Source: Pseudomonadota bacterium
GTDB taxonomy: Bacteria > Pseudomonadota > Gammaproteobacteria > Steroidobacterales > Steroidobacteraceae
Assembly: GCA_018241445.1 (NCBI GenBank)
Contig: JAFEDT010000004.1
Coordinates: forward strand, 1-64,000
DNA length: 64,000 nucleotides
Reading direction: 5' to 3'
Part shown: piece after piece, positions 1-7,692 of the stretch
How the letters are laid out: every line of letters starts with the position of its first letter
How positions within the stretch are numbered: position 1 is the first letter of the stretch
The notes under the pieces: generated by a model
Told to the model about the DNA's origin: nothing
The model's input: only the letters and a program-made list of their open reading frames with translations
Database searches by the model: none
Position numbers and translations under genes: made by a program

Positions 1-122
1 ATAATGTCAACTCTTTAGTGACTACATCATGTCGCCCATGAAAGCCTCGAACATCCATCCAAACACAGAAAAAATAGGGATCTGCTGACTACGAAGAAAG
101 AAAAACGGGGGGGAACTTCAGG

Positions 123-503
123 CTAGCGCCGCGCGAGCCGTTCCTGCGGCTGGCCGGTCTTCGCCGCATGCAGCGCGGTCAGCTGCGGGTAATCGACAGC
201 GGCCACGGCGCGGCTGATCGAGCGCGTCCGGCAATGATGGTCTTCGATCGCCTGCCACCGGTCCTGCCCGCGGCTCTCGCAGACCTGGCCGGCCGCGGCG
301 ACGATCCTCTGGTACAGACGCTGCACTCCCTGCGGGGTCGCCAGGTTCAGGTCGCCGTACTGCACTATCGTGGAGCGGGCCTGCCGGTCCGGTCCCTCAC
401 CGGCCGCGTAGCCGAGGGTGGCGCCGAGGCCAAGGCAGGCGCCGGTCAGACCGATCAGCAGGCGGCGGCTGTCGAAGTGCTTCGTGTATCGGGTCGCTTT
501 CAT
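123..503 (-). CDS. UrcA family secreted protein
   Basis: The 126-residue product fits the UrcA family of small exported proteins, whose function is not established. It has a basic start, a hydrophobic stretch at about residues 15-33 ending in GYAAGEG that looks like a Sec signal peptide, the family pattern VQYGDLNL (47-54), a helical segment RIVAAAGQVC and a second cysteine at about 91 that could pair with Cys75. The start is supported by a strong GAGGAGAGG ribosome binding site just upstream. It stands alone, with 309 bases before the next gene. The family assignment rests on motif order only. Confidence 0.8.
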   Translation of the reverse strand: MKATRYTKHFDSRRLLIGLTGACLGLGATLGYAAGEGPDRQARSTIVQYGDLNLATPQGVQRLYQRIVAAAGQVCESRGQDRWQAIEDHHCRTRSISRAVAAVDYPQLTALHAAKTGQPQERLARR

Positions 504-812
504 GATCCTCTCCTCAAGTCGGGTTCAACTTCGGGCTTCCCGCACCGCCTCCCAAAAAAGGGGTGGGACGGGCGAGTGGCAACACGGTGAACTGACCGAC
601 GGGCCGACGCATGAAGGGCAGCCAAAGTTGCGGTGAAATCTGGCCAAAGGTTCACCGAAGGTGGTGTTTCCCCCGGCAGCCGCCGGCCTGACCACGGGCG
701 AAGGTGCAGCGCCGCATGGCCGGGAGACAGCCGAATTCCCAGGTCTGATTTGCCCGGAGGCCGTCGTGATTTTACGGATGCACGCGGCTACGGCCGCGGG
801 GCGGCCCGCCCG
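504..812. other. intergenic stretch with inverted repeat
   Basis: About 309 bases separate the UrcA-family gene from the CGNR regulator, both on the minus strand. No convincing gene is seen. It should carry the promoter of the UrcA-family gene. The one structure noticed is an inverted repeat, CGGTGAA at 631-637 and TTCACCG at 651-657 (13-base spacer), with a further CGGTGAA half-site at 585-591. Confidence 0.5.
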
Positions 813-1466
813 TCACTGTGTGCGGCGCTCCTGAAACCTGCGCGCCTTGGCGCGATTCCCGCAGACCTTCATGTTGCACCAGCGGCGTGTGTGATTCTTG
901 CTGGTATCCAGAAACAGCCAGCGGCAGTTTTGTGCGCCGCAGGCCCGCACCCGCTGCAGCGTGTCCGTCAGCAACAACGGCGCTGCGGCGACGGCAATCA
1001 CCCAGACCGGGAACTCGGCGGCCGCAGCGCTGCGGCCCCACTGCCAGTGCAGCGCCGCCTGACCCGGTGCGCCCGGCGAGGCTTGCGTCCAGTGCAGCTC
1101 ACGGCGCCGGTTCGCCTCGTTGATGCGGCGCTCGAGAACCAGCAGATCGGCGCGGTTGGGAATGTCCCCTTCCAGGTGGCCGTACAGCACCCGCGCCAGC
1201 GCCTCGCGCAGCTCGCGCGCCGAGCGCAGCGCGCGCGCGGCGGCCGCTGGAGTCACCGACTTCGCCAGGCGGCCGGCAGCCTGCGGTTCGAGCAGCCGCG
1301 CTTGCCCGGCGAAGCGCAGCAGATCGCCGTAATCGCCCAGCAGCTCCCGCGGCCCGTCCGGGCCAAAGCGGTTGTCGAGCGAATTGACCAAATCCAGTGC
1401 GGGATGCCCGCCGCTCAGGTCAAACGGCCGCGGGGCGCTCTCATTCGGCAATGGTTCCATAACCAC
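813..1466 (-). CDS. CGNR zinc-finger regulator (ABATE domain)
   Basis: A 217-residue putative transcriptional regulator. The N-terminal two thirds resemble the ABATE domain (GGHPALDLVNSLDNR near the start). The C-terminal 45 residues form a CGNR zinc finger with two C-x4-C pairs (CGAQNC and CNMKVC followed by GNR), predicted to bind zinc and DNA. It is transcribed away from the EamA transporter gene with 55 bases between them, an arrangement that suggests it controls its neighbour, itself, or both. A second in-frame ATG two codons in (1460) is an equally possible start. The ligand is unknown. Confidence 0.88.
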   Translation of the reverse strand: MVMEPLPNESAPRPFDLSGGHPALDLVNSLDNRFGPDGPRELLGDYGDLLRFAGQARLLEPQAAGRLAKSVTPAAAARALRSARELREALARVLYGHLEGDIPNRADLLVLERRINEANRRRELHWTQASPGAPGQAALHWQWGRSAAAAEFPVWVIAVAAAPLLLTDTLQRVRACGAQNCRWLFLDTSKNHTRRWCNMKVCGNRAKARRFQERRTQ

Positions 1467-1484
1467 TTAATATCACTTTACAGG

Positions 1485-1513
1485 TTAACTTCAAAGTGCC
1501 CGTGGGTTATGAT
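1485..1513 (+). promoter_or_regulatory. promoter of EamA transporter gene
   Basis: TTAACT at 1485-1490 and TATGAT at 1508-1513 are separated by 17 bases and match sigma-70 -35/-10 boxes at 4/6 and 5/6. Transcription would start at about 1520-1522, at the ATG itself, and there is no Shine-Dalgarno sequence. A leaderless mRNA is therefore possible. Confidence 0.5.
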
Positions 1514-1518
1514 AACCC
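1504..1518. promoter_or_regulatory. candidate operator palindrome
   Basis: GGGTTATGATAACCC is a perfect 6-base inverted repeat with a 3-base centre. It covers the -10 box of the EamA transporter promoter, just where a repressor would act. The divergent CGNR regulator is the obvious candidate protein; this is inference. Confidence 0.5.
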
Positions 1519-1521
1519 TCT

Positions 1522-2601
1522 ATGACTTCTTTAGAGGTTACAAGAGAGGGCGCCAGCGGGACGCCGCGGCGCGTCGATCCGCGGGTACTGCTGGCATTCG
1601 CCGCCATCTACATCCTGTGGGGCGCGACTTTCCTGGCGATCCGGGTGGTCGTGCTGGAAGTGCCGCCGCTGTTCGCCAGCGGCCTGCGCTTTCTCGTCGC
1701 CGGCGCGCTGCTATACGTCTTCCTGCGGGTGCGCGGCGAGCCGAGCCCGACGGCGCTGCAGTGGCGCAGCATCGCGGCGCTTGCGCTGTTCATGTTCGTC
1801 ATCACGTACGCGGCCATCTTCTGGGCCGAGCAGTACGTGCCCTCGGGCATCACGGCCGTGATCGAGGCAACGTTACCCCTCATCACCGTGACACTCGAGG
1901 TGCTGGTGTTTCGCCGGCAACCGCTGCGCTGGCGGATGGCGGCCGCGGTGGTTCTGGGCTTCAGCGGTGTCGCCGTGCTGCTGCTGCACGGTGAGGCGAA
2001 CTCCCTCCCCCGTCTGCCGTGCCTGGTGATCCTGGCCGCCGGCGTCTCCTGGTCGTTGGGGGCGGTGCTGATCCGCTCCCTGCCGCTGCCGCGCTCCCCG
2101 GCACTCAGCGCCGGCGGACAGATGCTCCTGGGCGGTGGCCTGCTGCTGGTGCTGTCGATGGCCAGCGGCGAACTGCAATCCTTCCCGCACATCTCGCTGC
2201 GAGCCGCACTGGCACTGACATACCTGGTCGTGGCCGGCTCGCTGGTGGGCTTTACGGCGTACGTGTGGCTGCTCACGCGCATGCCGGCGACTCGGGTGTC
2301 GAGTCACGCCTACGTGAATCCGGTAGTCGCGGTGGCGCTGGGCTATTTCGCAGGTGGGGAGGTGCTCACGCTGCGAATCGTCCTGGCCGCGGCGCTGGTG
2401 GTCAGCGCGGTTTTCCTGATGCTCAGGACTCCGGGTTCGAGCCTTGCTGCCAGACAGCGAAGGCTGGCAAAGCCCCTGCGGCTCCCGGAGTGGATGGATC
2501 TGCGCAAAGCCGGGGATCTCCTGCAGCGCATTGCAGTGATGCGGCGGGGCGCACCTTCCCGGCCCCGGCTGCCGGTCCAGGCACCTAATGAGGCGCGGTG
2601 A
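1522..2601 (+). CDS. EamA-family DMT transporter
   Basis: A 359-residue drug/metabolite transporter with two EamA repeats and about ten membrane segments between residues 20 and 310. The first repeat begins with AAIYILWGATFLAIR, a typical EamA opening, and the second half carries YVNPVVAVALGYF, the usual signature near the last helices. A soluble basic tail of about 50 residues follows. Such proteins export small metabolites such as amino acids, but the substrate cannot be read from sequence. The gene faces the CGNR regulator and its start lies directly after a promoter and palindrome, so regulation by that protein is likely. Confidence 0.88.
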   Translation: MTSLEVTREGASGTPRRVDPRVLLAFAAIYILWGATFLAIRVVVLEVPPLFASGLRFLVAGALLYVFLRVRGEPSPTALQWRSIAALALFMFVITYAAIFWAEQYVPSGITAVIEATLPLITVTLEVLVFRRQPLRWRMAAAVVLGFSGVAVLLLHGEANSLPRLPCLVILAAGVSWSLGAVLIRSLPLPRSPALSAGGQMLLGGGLLLVLSMASGELQSFPHISLRAALALTYLVVAGSLVGFTAYVWLLTRMPATRVSSHAYVNPVVAVALGYFAGGEVLTLRIVLAAALVVSAVFLMLRTPGSSLAARQRRLAKPLRLPEWMDLRKAGDLLQRIAVMRRGAPSRPRLPVQAPNEAR

Positions 2602-2779
2602 GCAGGTTGCGGTGAAGTCAGGCGCGCCTGCAATGTGACGGGTGCCAACGGCAGCGCGGCGGTTTCCGGCGCGGCAGGCATCCCAAACGGCGACTCCTTA
2701 ACCGCCAGCCGGGGGACAATGGCCGCGCGACCCATGCGATGACCTGCCCTGGCCGGCCCCGTTCTGCGAGAGTGACCGT

Positions 2780-3787
2780 ATGCAACTGCCCTCCCCCTAT
2801 GCCCTGTTCCTCGGTGACGCCGATCGCCTGTCAGCCAAGACCGCGACCGGCATCGCCTACTGGCGCCCGGAGCGCTGCGTCGCGCAGGTCACACTGCCCG
2901 GCTGCAGCGCCGACCTGGGTCTGCCCAGCCTGTCGCCCCGCGCGGCGCACGCCGCGGGCGCCCGCCTGCTGATCGTCGGCATCGCCAACGTCGGCGGCCT
3001 GATCGCCGCTCACTGGCTGCCATCGCTGCTGGAGGCGCTGGAAGCCGGACTGGATCTCGCCGCGGGTCTGCACCACCGCCTCGCCGACGTTCCGGCGCTG
3101 GCGCAGGCGGCCGCGCGGCTCGGGCGGCGCCTGTACGACGTGCGCCAGCCGCAGCCCGGGCAGACGCCGATGGCCACCGGCAGGAAACGCCAGGGAAGGC
3201 GGCTGCTCACCGTCGGTACCGACTGCGTGGTCGGCAAGATGTTCACCAGCCTCGCCCTGGAGCGCGAACTGCAGCGCCGTGGCCGGCCGGCGACCTTCCG
3301 CGCCACGGGCCAGACGGGAATCTTCATTGCAGGCAGCGGCGTCAGCGTCGATGCGGTGATCTCCGACTTTGTCGCCGGTGCGGCCGAGGCACTCTCGCCC
3401 GACAACGCTGCGGAGCACTGGGACCTGATCGAGGGCCAGGGTTCCCTGCATCACCCCGCCTATGCCGGCGTGACGCTCGGGCTGATCCACGGCTCACAGC
3501 CGGACGCGCTGGTGCTGTGCCATGTCGCGGGGCGCGAGCACATCGACGGCTATGAGGACTACCCCATCCCGGGGTTCCCCGAGGCCATTGCCGCCAACGA
3601 GCGCGCCGCGCGGCTCACCAACCCGCGCGCGCGGGTGATCGGCATCAGCGTCAACACCTCGAAACTGTCGGCGGCCGAGGGCGACCTCTATCTGCGGGCG
3701 CTGCAACAGCAGGCCGGCCTGCCCTGCTGCGACCCGGTGCGCAGCGGCGTGGCCCCGCTGGCCGATGCGCTGCTGGAACTGGAGTAG
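2780..3787 (+). CDS. dgcN: DgcN-type N-acetyltransferase (DUF1611)
   Basis: A 335-residue member of the DUF1611 family. Its characterised members (DgcN) acetylate D-glutamate with acetyl-CoA as the first step of D-glutamate catabolism. The C-terminal domain shows a P-loop-like GTDCVVGKM (about 149-157), then ATGQTGIFIAG and VISDFVAGAAE, all conserved in the family. The N-terminal domain of about 130 residues has the usual Rossmann-like pattern. It is followed after 3 bases by the racemase gene, the known dgcN-dgcA order, which makes the specific assignment stronger than family membership alone. The exact acyl acceptor is inferred. Confidence 0.82.
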   Translation: MQLPSPYALFLGDADRLSAKTATGIAYWRPERCVAQVTLPGCSADLGLPSLSPRAAHAAGARLLIVGIANVGGLIAAHWLPSLLEALEAGLDLAAGLHHRLADVPALAQAAARLGRRLYDVRQPQPGQTPMATGRKRQGRRLLTVGTDCVVGKMFTSLALERELQRRGRPATFRATGQTGIFIAGSGVSVDAVISDFVAGAAEALSPDNAAEHWDLIEGQGSLHHPAYAGVTLGLIHGSQPDALVLCHVAGREHIDGYEDYPIPGFPEAIAANERAARLTNPRARVIGISVNTSKLSAAEGDLYLRALQQQAGLPCCDPVRSGVAPLADALLELE

Positions 3788-3790
3788 CCA

Positions 3791-4792
3791 GTGAACACCA
3801 GCGCGCGGACCGAACTGGCTGTCCGGGTGGAACAGTGGCCGCTGCGCGTGCCGTTCCGCATCACCGGGCAGGTGATGACCGACCTCGACGTGATTGTCGT
3901 GACAGTCAGCCGCGGCGGGTTTGCCGGACGGGGCGAGGCAGCCGGCGTCGACTATCGCGGCGAGAACATGTCCGTGCTGCAGCGGCAGATCGAGACGGTG
4001 CGCGCAGCCATCGAAGCGGGTGCCGGACGAGCGCAACTGCAGGGGCTGCTGCCCGCGGGCGGTGCCCGCAACGCACTCGACTGCGCCATGTGGGAACTCG
4101 CGGCACGCGAGAGCGGCCGCCCCGTGTGGCAGCTCGCGGAGCTGGATCCGCCCCGGCCGCTGCTGACGACCTTCACGCTGGGAGCGGAAGATCCGGCGAC
4201 CATGGCGGCGGCGGCCACCACCGGCAGCTTCCGCGGCGCGCGCGCGCTGAAACTCAAGCTCACCGGCGTGGACCTGGACGCAGCGCGCGTGCGGGCGGTG
4301 CGCGCCGCGCGGCCGGACGTGTGGATGGGAGTCGACGCCAACCAGGGATTCACGGTGGCACACCTGCGCGAACTGCTGCCCGTGCTGCAGGAGGCGCGGG
4401 TGCAGCTCATCGAACAGCCCTTCCGCGTCGGCACCGAGCCCACCCTGGCGGAGCTGGGCATGCCGATCCCGGTTGCGGCGGACGAGAGCCTGCAGACGTT
4501 CGCGGACCTGCCGAACATGGCCGGCCGCTTCAACACGGTCAACATCAAACTCGACAAGTGCGGCGGCCTGACCGAGGGCCTGCAGATCGCGCGGCGGGCG
4601 CGCGAACTGGGCCTGGGCGTCATGGTGGGCAACATGGTGGGCACCTCCCTCGCCATGGCCCCGGCCTTCATCGTCGGCCAGCTGTGCCAGGTCGTGGACC
4701 TGGACGGACCGGTGCTGCTGAGGGGCGACCGCGAGCCCGGCGCGGTGTACGAGGACGGCTGCATCCGCTGCGACCAGCAGGTCTGGGGTTAA
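3791..4792 (+). CDS. dgcA: N-acetyl-D-glutamate racemase DgcA (enolase superfamily)
   Basis: A 333-residue enolase-superfamily protein of the muconate-lactonizing/dipeptide-epimerase subgroup. Visible catalytic parts are the KxK motif in LKLKLTG, the three metal ligands in VDANQG, LIEQPF and VAADES, and the second-base lysine in NIKLDKCGG. This KxK...K layout is that of 1,1-proton-transfer racemases and epimerases. It starts with GTG, preceded by GGAG, 3 bases after dgcN. Paired with DgcN it would turn N-acetyl-D-glutamate into N-acetyl-L-glutamate. Seen alone it could equally be an L-Ala-D/L-Glu epimerase; the neighbour decides for DgcA. Confidence 0.82.
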   Translation: MNTSARTELAVRVEQWPLRVPFRITGQVMTDLDVIVVTVSRGGFAGRGEAAGVDYRGENMSVLQRQIETVRAAIEAGAGRAQLQGLLPAGGARNALDCAMWELAARESGRPVWQLAELDPPRPLLTTFTLGAEDPATMAAAATTGSFRGARALKLKLTGVDLDAARVRAVRAARPDVWMGVDANQGFTVAHLRELLPVLQEARVQLIEQPFRVGTEPTLAELGMPIPVAADESLQTFADLPNMAGRFNTVNIKLDKCGGLTEGLQIARRARELGLGVMVGNMVGTSLAMAPAFIVGQLCQVVDLDGPVLLRGDREPGAVYEDGCIRCDQQVWG

Positions 4793-4834
4793 GGGCTATA
4801 GTGGCGCATCGGTGGCAGACGAGGTAACAGACCC

Positions 4835-5398
4835 ATGGCGCAGGGCCCGGACCGGCACCCGCGGCGACGCAAGGGAGCAAAACACGTCGATCGGATCGAC
4901 CTCAACATCCTTGCAGCCCTGTACGCCTCGGCGCGCCTCAGCAAGGTGCAGATGAGCGAGGCGGTCGGTATCTCCGCCGGCCGCTGCCACCAGCGCATGC
5001 AGCGCCTGGAGGCCGACGGCATCGTGCGCGGCTACCACGCCGACGTCGACCTGGGCCGGCTGACCGGCGCGGTGCAGTTCCTGACACAGATCACCCTGCG
5101 CAACGACGCCAGCGACCGGGTGCGCCAGTTCGAGCGCGCGGCGGCGCGCACGCCGGAGGTGCTGTGGTGCCTGAGCGTGCTGGGGCAGATCGACTATATC
5201 GCCGTGATCGCAGCCCCCGGCATCGAGCGCTACCAGGAGGTGATCGGCGAGCTGCGCCAGCTCAGCGGCGATGAATTCGAGTTCCTGACCTACGCCATCT
5301 CCGGCAGCGTCAAGGCAGCGGGCCAGGCGGACCTGCGCGCGCTGGTCACACGCCTCGGCAGTGCCGCGACGGCCGCCGCGACCAGGCACGGCACATGA
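4835..5398 (+). CDS. Lrp/AsnC-family transcriptional regulator
   Basis: A 187-residue Lrp/AsnC regulator. The N-terminal winged helix covers about residues 18-75 (DRIDLNILAALYASARLS... MSEAVGISAGRCHQRMQRLE), and the rest is the ligand-binding RAM domain. A GAGGTAA ribosome binding site precedes the ATG. The last four bases overlap the next gene (ATGA), so it is co-translated with the PHP hydrolase. Members typically sense amino acids and control their transport or breakdown. Here it probably governs the dgc and hydrolase operon, which is inferred from position. The first 15 residues are an unusually basic extension. Confidence 0.9.
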   Translation: MAQGPDRHPRRRKGAKHVDRIDLNILAALYASARLSKVQMSEAVGISAGRCHQRMQRLEADGIVRGYHADVDLGRLTGAVQFLTQITLRNDASDRVRQFERAAARTPEVLWCLSVLGQIDYIAVIAAPGIERYQEVIGELRQLSGDEFEFLTYAISGSVKAAGQADLRALVTRLGSAATAAATRHGT

Positions 5399-7692
5399 AC
5401 CGCAGCGCACAGCACACCCTGCGCGGGCGGGCAAAATCGGCGCTGGCCGCACTGCTGTGCGCCCTGCCGCTGGCGGGCGGGGTCACGCCCCTGGCGGCCG
5501 CGGTACGGGTCATCACCGGACCGACACCCATCCCTGGCGGCGGCGCACGCGCCGCCGGTGACCTGACCGTGGTGAACGACCGGCTGGCTTTCGCACTGGC
5601 GGTCGAGTCGCCGGTTCCCTACGGCGTGCCGCGCGGCGCACTGGTGGACCTGGCGCCGGTGTCCGCGGGTGTGATCCAGCGCGACCGCGTGGTGTTCGCA
5701 GACTTCATCCCCGACAACTGGTCTGCCTGGCCCAACACTTACCATCGCGTGGAGGTCCTCGAGCGCGGTCCGCAGCGGGTGCGCATCCGCAGCGTGCGCG
5801 ACTTCGGCCAGGCGACCGTCAGCACCGAATACCTGCTGGAGGATGGCTCGGACCAGATCGGCATCACGACGGTACTGACCAACAACGGCGCCACGGCGCT
5901 GAAAGACCTGCTGTCGGGGCTGACGCTGTGGCCGGGCAGCGGCTACCGGCTCAACGTGCCCGGCTATGCCGCACTCACCGACGGCGCGGCGCCGGCACCG
6001 CTGGCGCGGCGCATGACGGCCTACGACAGCGACTGGTCGATCACCCTGCACGCGCCCTACTTCGATCACATCGGCTCCGGCTCGCGCGACCTGCTGCTGC
6101 GACATACGCTGGCCCCGCATGCCAGCCGCACATTCCAGGGCTGGCTGCAGGTTGGCACGCGCGGCGACCTGGCCCCGGTGGTCGCCGCGCAGATCGCGCA
6201 CGAGCACCTGCCCGCGGGGACCGTGCATGGCACAGTCACCGATCGCGACGGACATCCACTGGCCCAGCCGGTGCTGGTGGTGGAGAAGAACGGCAGCACC
6301 TGGGCGTGGACGCTCGGGGATTCCAGCGGCTACCGGCTGACACTGCCGCAGGGCGACTACCAGCTTTATGCCACCGGCCGCGGCTACTCGCGCAGCGCCG
6401 CGCGCAGGGTCTCCGTGCATGCCGACTCACGAGAGCAACTGGACTTTGGCGCCCTGCAGAGCGCCGGCCGGATCGATTTCCAGGTCGTCGACGCGCAGAG
6501 CGCCCGACCACTGGATGCCCGCATCGCCATCGTGGGCGGGGACGTGCCGGCGGTCGGATTCCTGGGCGGCAGCGTGTTCTTCACCGACCTCGTACACCGC
6601 GGTCAGCTCGACACCGCGCTCGCCCCCGGGCACTACGAGTTCAGCGTCTCGCACGGCGGCGGATTTCTGGGTCCGGAGGCGCGGGTCAGTGCGACCGTGA
6701 CCCCTGGCGGGACGCAAACACTGCGCGTGACACTGCACCTGCTGTTCGATCCCGCGGCACGGCACTGGTACTCGGCCGACCTGCACCATCACGCCGACCA
6801 GGCGGAGGCGGTCACGCCGCCCGCCGACCTGGCGCGCTCGCAGCTTGCTGCAGGCCTCGACGTGCTGACCGTGAGCGACCACGACTCGACCGTGAACCAC
6901 GCGCCGCTGGCGCGCATCGCCGCGGCGCGGGGCGTGGCCTTCCTGCCCGGCATCGAGATCTCGCCCTCCTGGGGCCACTTCAACGCCTGGGCGATCCGCC
7001 AGGGGGAGCCGCTCACCATCGATCCCGGCACCGCGACGGCGGCGCAGATCATCGCCGAGGCGCGCCGCATGGGCGCCGCGGTGGTGCAGGTCAACCACCC
7101 GTTCATCCCCTTCGGTTACTTCACCAGCGTCGCGGCTGGCGTGGCGCCAGGGGGCTTCGTTCCCGGATTCGACCTGGTTGAAATCAACGCCACCGCCCCG
7201 GCGGATGACACGCGCGTGCTGCAATGGCTGTGGCGGGCATGGAACGAGGGCCATCCCTACTACCTCAGCGCGGGCACTGACACCCACGATGTCTGGAACG
7301 ACTTGAGCGGCAGGGTGCGCGTCTATGCCCATGTCGGGCAGGCACCGGACGCGCAGTCATACGCCGCGGCGCTCAAGGCAGGCCATGCCTATGTCAGCTT
7401 CGGGCCGTTGATTTACCCGTCGGTGCCCTTCGGCGGCCGACTGCGGGTCGCGCGCGGCGCCCCGTTCGCACTGGACTTCGAGTTCCAGTCTGTACCGGGC
7501 CTTAAAGAAGTGCAGCTCGTGGGTAACGCCGGCGTGCTGCAGACACGCCAGTTCGCCGGGCAGCCGCAGCGCGCGCGGACGCATTTCAGCCTCAGCACCG
7601 GCTCGTCCTGCTGGTACGCGCTGGTGGTCAGCGACACCGCCGGACACAAGGCCTACACCAATCCCATCTGGGTGGATACCATCACGCCATGA
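5395..7692 (+). CDS. CehA/McbA-family PHP-domain metallohydrolase
   Basis: A 765-residue exported hydrolase. Residues 1-35 form a signal peptide. The middle contains carboxypeptidase-regulatory-like beta domains (AGTVHGTVTDRDGHP). The C-terminal third is a PHP domain with the metal ligands SADLHHHADQ, TVSDHDS, LPGIEIS, QVNHPF and SAGTDTHD in the expected order. Characterised CehA/McbA members hydrolyse the carbamate ester carbaryl; most homologues have unknown natural ester or amide substrates. It overlaps both neighbours by 4 bases (ATGA), so it belongs to the Lrp and class V aminotransferase operon and probably acts in the periplasm to release the compound that operon consumes. Confidence 0.85.
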   Translation: MNRSAQHTLRGRAKSALAALLCALPLAGGVTPLAAAVRVITGPTPIPGGGARAAGDLTVVNDRLAFALAVESPVPYGVPRGALVDLAPVSAGVIQRDRVVFADFIPDNWSAWPNTYHRVEVLERGPQRVRIRSVRDFGQATVSTEYLLEDGSDQIGITTVLTNNGATALKDLLSGLTLWPGSGYRLNVPGYAALTDGAAPAPLARRMTAYDSDWSITLHAPYFDHIGSGSRDLLLRHTLAPHASRTFQGWLQVGTRGDLAPVVAAQIAHEHLPAGTVHGTVTDRDGHPLAQPVLVVEKNGSTWAWTLGDSSGYRLTLPQGDYQLYATGRGYSRSAARRVSVHADSREQLDFGALQSAGRIDFQVVDAQSARPLDARIAIVGGDVPAVGFLGGSVFFTDLVHRGQLDTALAPGHYEFSVSHGGGFLGPEARVSATVTPGGTQTLRVTLHLLFDPAARHWYSADLHHHADQAEAVTPPADLARSQLAAGLDVLTVSDHDSTVNHAPLARIAAARGVAFLPGIEISPSWGHFNAWAIRQGEPLTIDPGTATAAQIIAEARRMGAAVVQVNHPFIPFGYFTSVAAGVAPGGFVPGFDLVEINATAPADDTRVLQWLWRAWNEGHPYYLSAGTDTHDVWNDLSGRVRVYAHVGQAPDAQSYAAALKAGHAYVSFGPLIYPSVPFGGRLRVARGAPFALDFEFQSVPGLKEVQLVGNAGVLQTRQFAGQPQRARTHFSLSTGSSCWYALVVSDTAGHKAYTNPIWVDTITP

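Noticed and set aside
1..122. Possible gene or terminator at the left edge
   Set aside because: No reading frame with a start and no hairpin with a T-run was seen in these 122 bases.
633..1994. Long plus-strand frame across the CGNR regulator
   Set aside because: It lies antisense to the CGNR gene and across the EamA gene in another frame; it is Arg/Ala-rich without motifs, the normal shadow effect in GC-rich DNA.
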